A stretch of DNA of 64,000 bases from Streptomyces sp. KMM 9044 (GCF_024701375.2 NZ_CP113910.1:4278001-4342000), one strand, 5' to 3'; shown: positions 17,222 to 26,369, counted from the first letter of the stretch. The notes: generated by a model not told the origin, from the sequence alone. Made by a program: numbers and translations.

Positions 17222-17986
17222 GTGACCGAGTCCATGACATCGCAATCACATTCGCAGGAGATCATCACGCGGCATCTGTGCATGGCTGCCGACGTGGAGA
17301 AGTACAGCCGCCTCGACACCCCGAGCCAGGAGGCCTTCCAAACCGACCTGGTGCGGGTGCTGGAAGAGGCGGCGGTGCTCAGCGGCCTGGACCGCACGGC
17401 CTGGGAACGTCAGCCGCAAGGCGATCAGGAATTCGCCGTCCTGCCGCTCGAAACCCAGGAACCGGTGGTACTCGGCGGCTTTGTACGGAACCTGGCCGTC
17501 CGGCTCGGCGAGCGCAACGCCAACCGCGCCGAAGAAGAGCGGATGAGGCTCCGGCTCGCCATCGACTTCGGCGTGGCCCGCACGGCCGCTCTCGGCTACA
17601 GCGGGCCCGCCCCCGTCTCCGTGGCCCGCTATCTCAACGCGCCCCAGCTGAAGCGGGTGCTGGAGGCTCTCGGCTCGACCGATCTCGCGTTGATCGTCTC
17701 CGACCGGATCTACCAGGACGTGGTCCGGCTCCGAGGCGAGGGCCAGGGCCTGGATCCGAGTCGGTACGTCAGGGTGCACGTTCACCAGAAGGAGTTCAGC
17801 GGCTACGGCTGGATCCACGTACCGGAGCACGGCCGGGAGGAGCTGGAGCCGCTCGTGGCCGACCCGGAGCCGGAGGAGGCCGCGACCCCCGCGCCCACCA
17901 ATGTGGTGAAGAAGAACAAGGGCGGCGTCTTCCACTTCGGCAGTGGCGACGCGGCCAGGACCATGCACAAGAAGTACTACGGGTGA
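17222..17986 (+). CDS. Class III nucleotidyl-cyclase-like protein with a C-terminal tag
   Basis: 254 residues. The body resembles a class III (adenylate/guanylate/pyrimidine) cyclase domain. MAADVEKYSRL carries the first metal-binding Asp position and QPQGDQEFAVLP the second. LRLAIDFGVARTAALGYSGP then SVARYL matches the strand preceding the transition-state Arg region. The usual Asn before that Arg is not evident, so activity is uncertain. After a Glu/Pro linker the last 18 residues (VFHFGSGDAARTMHKKYY) form a tag that recurs in the next protein. The start is GTG 17222, with ATG 17234 as an alternative. The next gene begins 14 bp downstream. Confidence 0.7.
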   Translation: MTESMTSQSHSQEIITRHLCMAADVEKYSRLDTPSQEAFQTDLVRVLEEAAVLSGLDRTAWERQPQGDQEFAVLPLETQEPVVLGGFVRNLAVRLGERNANRAEEERMRLRLAIDFGVARTAALGYSGPAPVSVARYLNAPQLKRVLEALGSTDLALIVSDRIYQDVVRLRGEGQGLDPSRYVRVHVHQKEFSGYGWIHVPEHGREELEPLVADPEPEEAATPAPTNVVKKNKGGVFHFGSGDAARTMHKKYYG

Positions 17987-17999
17987 TGGTGCGTGAGAC

Positions 18000-20129
18000 A
18001 TGGACGACAAGACCGAACCCATGAGCGAACGCATGGACCCGCTTCCGGCTGAGCCGTCCGCCGATGTGGAGGCGGCCGCGTCCACACCCGCCGACACGGA
18101 GACCACCGACGAACAGATCGATCACATCCGGCAGTTGCGGGAACGGGGCCTGGCGCAGACCGTCGTCGACGGGGGAGTCGAGGCGAGAGCCGTCGGCTTC
18201 GGCAGCGGTGACGCGGCCGGGACGATCTACAAGAACTACTACAGCACCCCGGCCGTCGACCCTGTCGACGGCCGGGTCCCGGAGGACGACCTGGACCGGC
18301 TGCGCGAGCTGTACGTGGCACCGGCCACGCACACCGCTCTGGTCGACCACCTGACCAGACACGGGATCGCGGTGCTGCGTGGGGCCCCCGGCTCGGGGCG
18401 TTACACCACGGCACTGCTCGCCGTGCGGCAGGCGATGGACACCGGCGTCGTTGTCCTGGACTCCGAGGCGGGCGTGCGTCGGCTGGTGACGGACGAAAGA
18501 GGCCTTCAGCCGAGCCGGGGCCACGTCATCGAGGGCGACGGCACGGAGTGGGCGAACGAACTCCGCCCGCAGTTGCTCATACGGCTGCGAGCAGCGACGT
18601 ACGGCCGTTCCCCACTGGTGATCATCGTCGACGACCACGTGCCGGTCGGAGGTCTGACCGGGCACGTGGTCGAGCACGAGGTGGCGGACGTGATGCCGTT
18701 TCAGGTGCTGGAGCGGCATCTGACGGTGCTGCTCGCCGACCGGCCGCTGGACTGCCGCAAACTGTTGGAGCACGAGGGCCTACGGGAAGACTTGCGCGGA
18801 CGCAGGTCCATGGCCGAGGTTGCCGGCCTGGCCGGTCAACTGGTGCGGCGGGCGCGCGACGGCGACGACGTCGACCAGATCGTGCAGGGGCTGGGAGCCG
18901 AGCTGCGGGCCAAAGCGGTGAGGCTCCTCGGACCGCCGCGGAAGAATGCGGCCGACGGGGCCGGAAGGCAGCAGTTGTCCCTGTGGTCGCACGCGTTCCT
19001 GCTGGCCAGTGTGGTGCTCGACGGGACGACGCTGAGCCGGGTCAGCCGGGAGTCCCACCGGCTCGCGGAGCTGCTGCACGGGGTGCGCTCACCCTCCTCG
19101 GTCCCGGCGATGCCGCTGTTCGAGGAGAGCGTGCGGGACTGGCTCGACCACTCCGACGTGGAGTTCACCGACCGGACCGGGCAACCGGTCGGGGCCCGGC
19201 ACCCGGAGTGCCTGGTGCGGGTCAGCCAGCGCGGTCTCGGTGGGGCGGTCCTGGAGGTGCTGTGGCATGACCACAGTGGGGCACATGGCCCCCTGCTGGA
19301 GTGGCTGGACAGCCTCGTGGTCCGGGGCGAGGAGGACATCCGGGTGGCTGCCGCTCAGACGGTCGGTCTGCTGGCGACCTTCGACTGGGCGTACGTACAC
19401 GAGGAACTGCTCGTACGTTGGGCATCCGAACGAGGGGAACACGCCGACCGGCGGCGGCTCGCGGCGGCCTGGGCACTGGAACGAGCGGTGACCGATCCGC
19501 TGCTCGCCCCCCGGGTTCAGCGTCTGCTGTCGCGCTGGTCCCAGCGCCGCGACTTCCAGGCGTGCGCCCAAGTCGCTTACGGCACTCGGATCGGTGCGAT
19601 GTTCCCCGCAGAGGCACTGAGCAGTCTGGAGCGGATCGCTGGGGCGGGGACGAAGAGCGTGTGGGCCGCGGTACGGGAGATCTACGCGGCCGGATCACGA
19701 GCCCAGGTCCTGGAGAGGCTGGCCAAGTGGTCGGCCTCGTCACGCCACTGGCTGCGCGACGATGCGGCGAAGTGCCTCCAGGGGCTCAGCAGATTCCGTG
19801 GCGAGCGAGCGGTCACCGCCTTCCTGGAAGAGCCGGGGCCTCGTGAGCACCTGCTGCTCCTGAGCCGACGGACCCTGCTCAGCACCAGCCGTACTCACCG
19901 CCAGTGCGGCTGGAACTGCATGAGGCTGTGGGTGGAGCGGGCCGGGGACGAACCAGGCCTCGACGAGCTAGTGGCCGAGTTCTTGGCCGAGCTACCCGAG
20001 CCGGGCGTTGAGGGCGACCGGCTGTGTGAGCGGCTGCTGTTCCACCTGCGGTTGTGGGGTCATCAACTCCCCGACGGCGACACGGCCGTACATATCAAGT
20101 CCCTTCTGGAGGAGAGGTGGTCGATGTGA
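18000..20129 (+). CDS. P-loop NTPase with C-terminal helical (HEAT-like) repeats
   Basis: 709 residues, no close family recognised. An acidic N-terminus leads to a tag (residues 67-81, FGSGDAAGTIYKNYY) matching the C-terminal tag of the preceding cyclase-like protein. A P-loop-like GAPGSGRYT follows at 128-136 (Arg in place of Lys), with a Walker-B-like LVIIVDDH near 205. The second half is built of roughly 40-residue amphipathic helical pairs, e.g. EDIRVAAAQTVGLLATFDW and RLAAAWALERAV, typical of HEAT/TPR-type sensor solenoids. This NTPase-plus-solenoid layout is common in STAND-type conflict proteins. Its stop overlaps the next start by GTGA. Confidence 0.6.
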   Translation: MDDKTEPMSERMDPLPAEPSADVEAAASTPADTETTDEQIDHIRQLRERGLAQTVVDGGVEARAVGFGSGDAAGTIYKNYYSTPAVDPVDGRVPEDDLDRLRELYVAPATHTALVDHLTRHGIAVLRGAPGSGRYTTALLAVRQAMDTGVVVLDSEAGVRRLVTDERGLQPSRGHVIEGDGTEWANELRPQLLIRLRAATYGRSPLVIIVDDHVPVGGLTGHVVEHEVADVMPFQVLERHLTVLLADRPLDCRKLLEHEGLREDLRGRRSMAEVAGLAGQLVRRARDGDDVDQIVQGLGAELRAKAVRLLGPPRKNAADGAGRQQLSLWSHAFLLASVVLDGTTLSRVSRESHRLAELLHGVRSPSSVPAMPLFEESVRDWLDHSDVEFTDRTGQPVGARHPECLVRVSQRGLGGAVLEVLWHDHSGAHGPLLEWLDSLVVRGEEDIRVAAAQTVGLLATFDWAYVHEELLVRWASERGEHADRRRLAAAWALERAVTDPLLAPRVQRLLSRWSQRRDFQACAQVAYGTRIGAMFPAEALSSLERIAGAGTKSVWAAVREIYAAGSRAQVLERLAKWSASSRHWLRDDAAKCLQGLSRFRGERAVTAFLEEPGPREHLLLLSRRTLLSTSRTHRQCGWNCMRLWVERAGDEPGLDELVAEFLAELPEPGVEGDRLCERLLFHLRLWGHQLPDGDTAVHIKSLLEERWSM

Positions 20130-21007
20130 TCAGAACATCGCGTCGTGACCCGTTCGCCTGGCTGCGAGGTCTGTTCGACGGCCGACCGGAGCAAAGGGTG
20201 CCCTTCGAGGCCGTGACGGTGGACGTGCCGGAGATCGTGTCGGTGCATCGCAACTCGACCGTCAGGTTCGAAACCCCTGCCAAGGGTGACGGGTTCGGCT
20301 TCCAGGTCGAAATCCGCTGCGACTGGTGCGCCGAGGGGCGCCTCGACCAGGAGACGCTCGGCCGTGCCGTCGACGGCTATGAGGCGGTCATGCCCCAGCT
20401 GCTCACGGAGCGAGTCCGTGACATCGCCCGTCGTTACGAGCCGTTCCGTGCCGAGGAGGCCGAGCTCGCCGTCAACGACCGCCTGCGGGAGGGGGAATGC
20501 TTCGAGAACGGGCTGGTGAGTTGTCGTACCGTCGCCTACCTCCAGCCCGCGCCGGAGGTACTGGAACAGCAGCGCAAGGCGGCCCTGGAACTCCAGGACA
20601 TCGAGCACCGGTACGCGAAGTCGGCGCTCCAGGTACAGCTGCTGAGCGAGGTCGCCGAGAAGTGGCGGGCATTCCTCGCCGGCGGGTTGGCAGGGGTGCG
20701 GCAGAACGGCGACGCGCTCGCCTGGCTCACACCATGGGCAGTGCTGTTGGCCGAGCAACCGGACAAGGCGGCCACCGAGGTCGGTGACATGTTCCGGCAG
20801 CGACAGAACCAGGTCGACGGGTTCGTCAAGCTTTTGGAGAAGCAGTCGAAGGCGTATCAGGCGCAGGATCTCTTCGAGTTCGTCGCCACCAGCGAGCATC
20901 AACTCGGCCATGCGATGCGGTTGTTCGGCCTGCCTCTGCCGGGCGAGCTGGACTCCGAACGAGAGCTGGCGGAGCCGCTCCCCCGAGTCCGGCCGGCCCG
21001 GGACTGA
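20126..21007 (+). CDS. SPFH/band-7-like protein
   Basis: 293 residues. The first half (FGFQVEIRCDWC, then LLTERVRDIARRYEPF, AELAVNDRLREGECFENGL) follows the pattern of SPFH/prohibitin domains, which scaffold membrane assemblies. A helical, probably coiled-coil stretch follows (EVLEQQRKAALELQDIEHRY). The end contains DMFRQRQNQVDGFVKLLEKQ. No membrane anchor is evident. GTG 20126 overlaps the NTPase stop and GGAGAGG lies at suitable distance; GTG 20117 is an alternative. Assignment to SPFH is by pattern only. Confidence 0.5.
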   Translation: MIRTSRRDPFAWLRGLFDGRPEQRVPFEAVTVDVPEIVSVHRNSTVRFETPAKGDGFGFQVEIRCDWCAEGRLDQETLGRAVDGYEAVMPQLLTERVRDIARRYEPFRAEEAELAVNDRLREGECFENGLVSCRTVAYLQPAPEVLEQQRKAALELQDIEHRYAKSALQVQLLSEVAEKWRAFLAGGLAGVRQNGDALAWLTPWAVLLAEQPDKAATEVGDMFRQRQNQVDGFVKLLEKQSKAYQAQDLFEFVATSEHQLGHAMRLFGLPLPGELDSERELAEPLPRVRPARD

Positions 21008-21025
21008 GGCAACGGCGCGCGTGGA

Positions 21026-21565
21026 TCAGGCCAGCAGTGGACCGGTGAGGAAGGAGAGCCCGACCGTAACCGCCAACAGCCCCGTCCAGACAACGCCCCT
21101 GGCGATGTATCGGTGCTTGGCCATCACCACTTGGGCGAGCACCGGGATCAGCTGCCAGATCTCCTTGCGTTCGCTGTCCTTGTCCGCCGGCGGAGGGGTG
21201 CCATCGGCGGTGGCCAGCAACGGCAGACTGAACCTGTTCGGGGTGGGCGGCGGCCCCAGGCGGGGGCGGAGAGCCTGGACCACGCAGTACACGGCAGGCA
21301 GGAACGCTGCCACGTGCAGCAACAGCAGGACGGGCGTGACCCACGCACCGGGCCCGCCCCGCTCCCACGCCTCGCGCACTACGCCACCTTGCGGTACGGC
21401 CGAGGCCATCAGCCCCGCTTGAACGGCACCGAGGATGCCGACCTTGGTGTCGGCGAACTGGGCCGACGCTTGGAGTGACGTGTAAACGGTCAGCCCCGAC
21501 TGGAGGTCGGCGCCTGTCTCCTCTCCTGCGGTGGCGCTTTCGGCGGACGGAGCGGAACTGGGCAC
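21026..21565 (-). CDS. PycTM-like membrane effector candidate
   Basis: 179 residues with three hydrophobic segments (about 40-58, 78-100 and 155-177). The pattern FADTKVGILGAVQAGLM, then a helix ending VVQALRPRLG, then QLIPVLAQVVMAKHRYIARG and a last helix matches the PycTM effector family of Pycsar antiphage systems. There, binding of a cyclic pyrimidine nucleotide triggers membrane damage. The start is GTG 21565 with AGGAGG upstream. It is opposite in strand to the cyclase-like gene 3 kb away and converges on the SPFH-like gene. The assignment rests on pattern and context. Confidence 0.6.
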   Translation of the reverse strand: MPSSAPSAESATAGEETGADLQSGLTVYTSLQASAQFADTKVGILGAVQAGLMASAVPQGGVVREAWERGGPGAWVTPVLLLLHVAAFLPAVYCVVQALRPRLGPPPTPNRFSLPLLATADGTPPPADKDSERKEIWQLIPVLAQVVMAKHRYIARGVVWTGLLAVTVGLSFLTGPLLA

Positions 21566-21666
21566 GGAGGACCTCCTGGCACCGAATGGTCGATGACTTC
21601 CAGTAACTCCCCTCGTTTCGCCGGAGAACAGTCACAAATATGCATTTTCCTACTTTGGAGACCCCA

Positions 21667-22938
21667 GTGAGCCTCTTGACTCAAACACGCTCCAGCCGGC
21701 TCATCGCTGCGGCGTGCGCGCTGACCGCCGTCGTGGCGGGCAGTGGTTGCAGCGCGTTCGACACGCCCGAAGCGCAGCCCTGCGCCTGGCTGGACCGCGG
21801 CTCCGACGGCGCGGACAACACTGGACGGCAGACCATCGTGCTCGTGGACCGCAGTCCGTCCGCCCGGCCGGACCGGACCACCCGGCTGGGGGGTCGGGTA
21901 CCGGATTGGACGACCACTCTGCTGGCTGCTCGGGAACTCGCGCCCGCGGCGTGGGAGGGCGGGACCCTGTCCGCCGCCGGCTTCGACGGCACCCGGGCCA
22001 CCGTCAGTTGGGAGGTGGACCGCGCGTTCGTCGCCCCCGTGAAGGGCAATGACACGCTGAAGAAGGACCGGCGGAGCGGTCGGCGCGGCTGTCTGGAACA
22101 GCGGCTGCGGCAGTTGGCCGCCGAAGCGCCGAGCACCGGCCGAACCGATGTGCTCGGTGCGCTCGCCGCGGCCGACGACCAACTCGGCTCGCAGGGCGGC
22201 CGCCGCAGGATCGTCGTGGCGACCGACGGGCTGACGAACACCGGCTGCGCTGACCTGCGCAGCGCCGGGTTCGACGGCACGGCGGAGATTAAGGCGACGG
22301 TGGAGCGCTGTCGCGAGGCAGGCGAACTGCCCGACCTGACGGGCACCGAGGTGAACCTCGTCGGCATCGGCCACGCCGCCCGGGGCAAGGCACCGTCCTC
22401 TCCGCAGACCGCCTGGCTGATCACATTCTGGACCAGTTTGTGCGACGCGACTGGCGCCTCTTCCTGCGACGTGACCGCCACCGCCCGTGTCCGCCCGGCA
22501 GGAAAGAACACCCTGGCCGGGAAGCTGGAACCGGAGGTGACCTTCCCCGCCGTCGCTGAGCAGCAGTCCGGGCGGAACACCACGATTATCCTGCCCGGCT
22601 CCGTCCTGTTCGCGTCCGATCGGGCGGAGCTGTCCCGGTCGGCACAGAGCGCGCTGGACGACGCCGCCCGCCGAATCACCGACCTCCACCCTGTCTCGGT
22701 CGCAGTCTCCGGCCACACCGACTCACGCGGCAGCGAACAGCGCGGTAGGCAACTCTCGCTGGCCCGGGCACAGGCCGTCCGGGCCGCCCTCGCCGAGCGA
22801 GGGATCACGGTGGCGTCCGCCCATGGGTACTCCGACGACCGGCCCAGCTGCACCCCTGAGTACCACGATGGCATACCGGACTACGCGGCCATGGCGTGCA
22901 ACCGCCGCGTAGAAATCGCCGTGACGGTGCGCGGCTGA
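21667..22938 (+). CDS. VWA-OmpA lipoprotein
   Basis: 423 residues. An N-terminal signal with lipobox (VVAGSGC) predicts a lipid-anchored exported protein. A VWA-like domain follows: VLVDRSPSARPD supplies the DxSxS metal site and VVATDGLTNTG the later Asp. The C-terminal 110 residues are an OmpA-type peptidoglycan-binding domain: GSVLFASDRAELSRSAQ, VSGHTDSRGSEQRGRQLSLAR, CNRRVEIAV. So it is probably anchored in the membrane and touching the wall. GTG 21667 has GGAGA at good spacing; an upstream ATG at 21640 is less likely. The gene is divergent from the PycTM-like gene with 100 bp between. Confidence 0.8.
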   Translation: MSLLTQTRSSRLIAAACALTAVVAGSGCSAFDTPEAQPCAWLDRGSDGADNTGRQTIVLVDRSPSARPDRTTRLGGRVPDWTTTLLAARELAPAAWEGGTLSAAGFDGTRATVSWEVDRAFVAPVKGNDTLKKDRRSGRRGCLEQRLRQLAAEAPSTGRTDVLGALAAADDQLGSQGGRRRIVVATDGLTNTGCADLRSAGFDGTAEIKATVERCREAGELPDLTGTEVNLVGIGHAARGKAPSSPQTAWLITFWTSLCDATGASSCDVTATARVRPAGKNTLAGKLEPEVTFPAVAEQQSGRNTTIILPGSVLFASDRAELSRSAQSALDDAARRITDLHPVSVAVSGHTDSRGSEQRGRQLSLARAQAVRAALAERGITVASAHGYSDDRPSCTPEYHDGIPDYAAMACNRRVEIAVTVRG

Positions 22939-22995
22939 TCACCCCGGCGCCGCCCGCAGCCTTCGAGAAGCACATCGCAGAAAAGGACGTCGTCC

Positions 22996-24243
22996 ATGTC
23001 CCAGAACCATCGAGGCATCCCGTGCCACCACGGCTGTGGATGCGACATCCGGCACCTGGTGAAAAGCGCAGAGCATGGTCCCGAACGGGACCCGGAGCAC
23101 CTGGACAACGGCGAGATGCGGATGCTGTTGCGCGCGGCTCGTGAGGTTGCCGAACTCGTGGGCCACAACCGCGAGCAACTCGCCGCAGTCCGGGCCCGTA
23201 CCATCGACGCCCACGCGCGGACCGAGGAGGCGGTCCAGTCACTGGCTCGTTTCGAGGCCGCTGGCTCTCTCCGGACGACCAGGGCAGCCCAGGAGGCAGT
23301 CGAACACCGCCACGCGGAAGACGGGGCCCACGACAGGCGCCGCCGCGAAATGTGGATACGGGTCCTGCGCTGGCCGGTCGTCGCCGCCATGGCCCTGTTC
23401 GACGCGTGGTATTTCATGCGGGTCTTCCAGTACCTCACCACCAGCGAGGAGGCGGACTCGCTGGTCGAGCAGACGGTCTCCTTCCTGCCCGGTGTCGTCC
23501 TGGCCCTGGCCCTGATGCTGTCCGGCCACGCGATCGCGGCCCCGCTGCACCGGATACGCGAGTGGCTGCACGCTCTCCGCGACCGCCGCCCGGGACTGTC
23601 CTTGCTCGGTTCGCTCGCCCTGCCCGTCCTCTACCTGGCCGCAGTGTTGTCCACGGTCACCATGTGGGCGGTACTGAGGGCCCGTGACACGGGAATGGAG
23701 GAGATCAAGGGTGCCCGCTACGCGCCCGGCTGGGTCGCCGTGCTAATGCTGGTGCTCGCGATCACTGCCATTGCGATGAAGGTCGTCGCCCACAACCCCT
23801 ACGCGGACAGCGCGGCCGAGGCCCGCCATGGCCTCCTGCGAGCCAGGCTGACGTATGCCTGGCTGGTACGGCGAGTCGGCAATGCCCTGCGCGAGCATGA
23901 GCGGGCCTGGAGCGACCTGTGCGCGGTACGCGATGAACTGGCCTCGCAAGTACGCCTGGAGAGCATGCGCGTCTGGGAGGCGGCCATCCTCACGGCCCGC
24001 ATGTTTCACGGACAGGCTGGCCACCTCCCGCCCGCCCCGGCCGTCTCGCCGGGCGGAGCGGAAGCGCAGGCGCCGACAGCCGCGTGGGTGGCGCCGCTCT
24101 TCTCCGGTGTGGTCGAGCCCCCGCCAGAGCTCGGCCCCTTGGTCGAAGCCCACCGGATTGCCGTCACGTGTGCCCCGGCCGAGTTGCGCGCCCGTCGCAC
24201 CGAGCTGATCAGCCGCATCGACTGTCAACTCGGCCCGGTATGA
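22996..24243 (+). CDS. Multi-pass membrane protein of unknown function
   Basis: 415 residues. A soluble N-terminus opens with a Cys/His-rich patch (CHHGCGCDIRH) that could bind metal, then a helical region. Four hydrophobic segments follow (about 120-290, e.g. TVSFLPGVVLALALMLSG, LLGSLALPVLYLAAVLS, WVAVLMLVLAITAIAMK). A long helical cytoplasmic tail completes it. It follows the VWA-OmpA gene by 57 bp on the same strand with AAGGA before its ATG, so the two form an operon. No family is recognised. Confidence 0.6.
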   Translation: MSQNHRGIPCHHGCGCDIRHLVKSAEHGPERDPEHLDNGEMRMLLRAAREVAELVGHNREQLAAVRARTIDAHARTEEAVQSLARFEAAGSLRTTRAAQEAVEHRHAEDGAHDRRRREMWIRVLRWPVVAAMALFDAWYFMRVFQYLTTSEEADSLVEQTVSFLPGVVLALALMLSGHAIAAPLHRIREWLHALRDRRPGLSLLGSLALPVLYLAAVLSTVTMWAVLRARDTGMEEIKGARYAPGWVAVLMLVLAITAIAMKVVAHNPYADSAAEARHGLLRARLTYAWLVRRVGNALREHERAWSDLCAVRDELASQVRLESMRVWEAAILTARMFHGQAGHLPPAPAVSPGGAEAQAPTAAWVAPLFSGVVEPPPELGPLVEAHRIAVTCAPAELRARRTELISRIDCQLGPV

Positions 24244-24571
24244 CGCCGGCCGGGAACAGCCGCGGGAGCCCGCGTCGACTCCGTGTCAGCCTGATAGGTG
24301 TCCGGCCGGGTGCTGCGGTTCCTGACCGCATCCGAATCTTGGAGGAGGTCTCCGAGAAGACCTCTCCGAGAACGCCGTACCCGAAGCGGAGCCCGAGCCT
24401 GACGACGCGGAGGATCCCGGCCGAAGTGTGTGCCGGATGGTGCTGATCTTTAAGCGGAAATACCGGAGCCCGGCGATCCGTCCGCTCACGCAAACGGCCC
24501 CGCACGAGGAGTCCGAGGCCGATTAAGAGCCCTCCCTGGGAAGAAACCCCAGGTCAGAGCGGTAACACGTT
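24244..24571 (+). pseudogene. Integrase 3'-end remnant next to att copy 2
   Basis: No open gene, but the last 140 bp (from about 24429) match the DNA just before the tRNA at 52023-52186. Shared pieces are GTGCCGGATGGTGCTGATC, CGCTCACGCAAACGGCCCCG, GTCCGAGGCCGA and CAGAGCGGTA. That stretch is the tail of an integrase gene plus att flank. Everything upstream of the tail has been lost. Confidence 0.65.
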
Positions 24572-24614
24572 GTGCCCCCGGCAGGATTCGAACCTACGAC
24601 ACCCGCTTTAGGAG
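24572..24614. repeat. att copy 2: 3' part of tRNA-Arg(CCU)
   Basis: 42 of 43 bases match the tRNA core; the one change is G to A in the T arm (CCTACGAC instead of CCTGCGAC). It is the right end of segment A and left end of segment B. Confidence 0.9.
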
Positions 24615-24774
24615 TTCGGCCGGAGCGCCGCGCGGCCCCGCACTCTCAAGGCTGCCTGCTCCGTGAAGGACCAGGCACGACCGACGAGGTCCACCGCTGT
24701 TGATGTCAGTGATGGATGTCAGATCCCTCGCCCGTCGCCCGCAGTCCATGTCACCCGCTAACGGGGCGCTGGAC

Positions 24775-24969
24775 TCAGCCCGCCACTGCTGCGCCCGTCA
24801 GGTAGGTGAGGAGGACCCCACCAATCATCCCTTCGCAGATGCCAGCAATCGTGCTGCGGCTAGCAACCAACCAGGCAGCGACCATAGTCATCACCCTTTC
24901 TCGCACGCTCTCAGACGTGAAGTCCCGGTTGGGGCGAGGAGGCAAACGACAGAGGAACGCCACGGACAC
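24775..24969 (-). CDS. Possible small membrane protein
   Basis: 64 residues with a basic N-terminus and two short hydrophobic stretches (MVAAWLVASRSTIAGI and GGVLLTYLTGAAVAG). It is not recognised. It lies alone between an att site and a transposase, so it may be a chance frame. Confidence 0.25.
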   Translation of the reverse strand: MSVAFLCRLPPRPNRDFTSESVRERVMTMVAAWLVASRSTIAGICEGMIGGVLLTYLTGAAVAG

Positions 24970-25067
24970 AAGCAGCGCGGAACCCAGCAGCAGTGCCGGG
25001 CTCAGCTCAGCGCTCTGCCAGTGAGTCTTTGTCAGTAATGGATCATGGCGTTGTGTGATCGTTCAGT

Positions 25068-25928
25068 TCAGATGGTGCGGTCGTACTCGAGTTGGAGCAG
25101 GACGAGGGCTGCTGCGGCGATCTTCGTGATGCGGCTGGGGTCGAGGCTGACCCTGCGCAGGGCCTTGAAGGTGGTCTTGAGCAGGGAGTTGGCGCGCTCG
25201 CAGACACCATGGATGCCGCGGATGACCTTGTTGTAGGTCTGCTGGGCCTCGGTCAGCTCGCCTCCGGCGGGCTTCTTGTACGGGTGGCGGAAGCCGTCGC
25301 CGGCGTTCTCGTAGCCGAGGTCGACCAGGGTCGGCATGTCCAGTTCGGCGGCGATGCGGTTGAGGGCGTCGACCAGCCCGTGGTGGCGGGCGCAGGTGGT
25401 GTCGTGCTCTCGGCCGGGGCGGACCGGTGAGACCCAGATCGGCCAGCCGTCCGGGGTGGCGATGACCTGCACGTTCCCTCCATGGTGCCGGTGTTTTCCG
25501 GACCACCAGAGGTCTGCGCCGTTGGGGCCGGGGGCGGCGACGCGGTCGGTACGGATGACGGTCCCGTCGAGGTTCAGATGTGTCAGCCCGGCCGCTTTCG
25601 CACGCTCCAGCGCGGTCGCGAGGTCCGGTGCCCCGGCCGCCAGAACGGTCAGCCCCTCGTGGAGGTAGCGGTAGGCGGTGGAGGTCGACACGCCGTTGTC
25701 GCAGGCAAGTTGGGAAAGGCGGGTGCCGTCGATGAACCAGCGCAGAACGAGCACCGCCTGGCGGAAGCAGCCCAGCGCACGCCTGCCCCTGCGGGTTCCG
25801 GACACGATGCGGTGATCGCGCAGCAGCCGGGCCAGGTGCTCGGCGGTGGACCGCTTCACATCGAGCACGGCGGTGTATGTGACACTGATCGACACGTGAG
25901 GCCCCTCGGTCAGAACAATCCGTCGCAA
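25068..25928 (-). CDS. IS5-type transposase (DDE_Tnp_4/HARBI1-like)
   Basis: 286 residues, apparently complete. An N-terminal helix-turn-helix (CDNGVSTSTAYRYLHEGL) precedes a DDE nuclease: HLNLDGTVIRTD (first Asp), TLVDLGYENAGDGF (second Asp) and VCERANSLLKTTFKAL (Glu). The reading frame is intact, so it may be active. A likely internal start at the VSISVTYTAVLDV region (about 25895) would give the family's usual length. Terminal repeats were not resolved by eye. It occupies most of segment B and may have removed the rest of that element. Confidence 0.8.
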   Translation of the reverse strand: MRRIVLTEGPHVSISVTYTAVLDVKRSTAEHLARLLRDHRIVSGTRRGRRALGCFRQAVLVLRWFIDGTRLSQLACDNGVSTSTAYRYLHEGLTVLAAGAPDLATALERAKAAGLTHLNLDGTVIRTDRVAAPGPNGADLWWSGKHRHHGGNVQVIATPDGWPIWVSPVRPGREHDTTCARHHGLVDALNRIAAELDMPTLVDLGYENAGDGFRHPYKKPAGGELTEAQQTYNKVIRGIHGVCERANSLLKTTFKALRRVSLDPSRITKIAAAALVLLQLEYDRTI

Positions 25929-26369
25929 GATCGTTCCTACCAGGGGCCTTGCTCCTGCCCGGACTTGGGGACCGCACGGGCCGCAGCGTCAGCTTCGCGA
26001 TCACAGCGAGCGACGGATGCTTACTGGGAAAGACTCAATATCACACCCCTGGCTTGGCTGATGCTGTGAATACGAGACAACCGCCCCTCGATGCGAACTA
26101 CGGGCAGGGCGGTTGCTTAGGTCTCGTGTACTGGTCGAGAGGTCGCTTGTGGTGCGTGCCAGTCGCCAGGGGTCGGGGCGGTTGCTGTACTTCGCTGCTG
26201 TACCGCAGTGCGGAGTGAGGCAGGCCCTGGACTCAAGCTCGAAGAATGGTGTCTCGCATCGCCTCTCGTACAGCCCGGCGACTTGCATGGATTGACCGCC
26301 ACGCCTCCTCGTACTCCCTCGACCCCGGAGTCGCTCCCTTCACTACTGCATCGCGAAGGGTCAGGATCG
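25929..26369. other. Decayed sequence between transposase and integrase tail
   Basis: No recognisable gene. It presumably contains the right end of the IS and the eroded front part of the integrase that ends at 26681. Confidence 0.35.

Noticed and set aside
24700..25040. Plus-strand frame of 112 codons
   Set aside because: Codon use and composition do not look like Streptomyces coding DNA and there is no ribosome site or homology.
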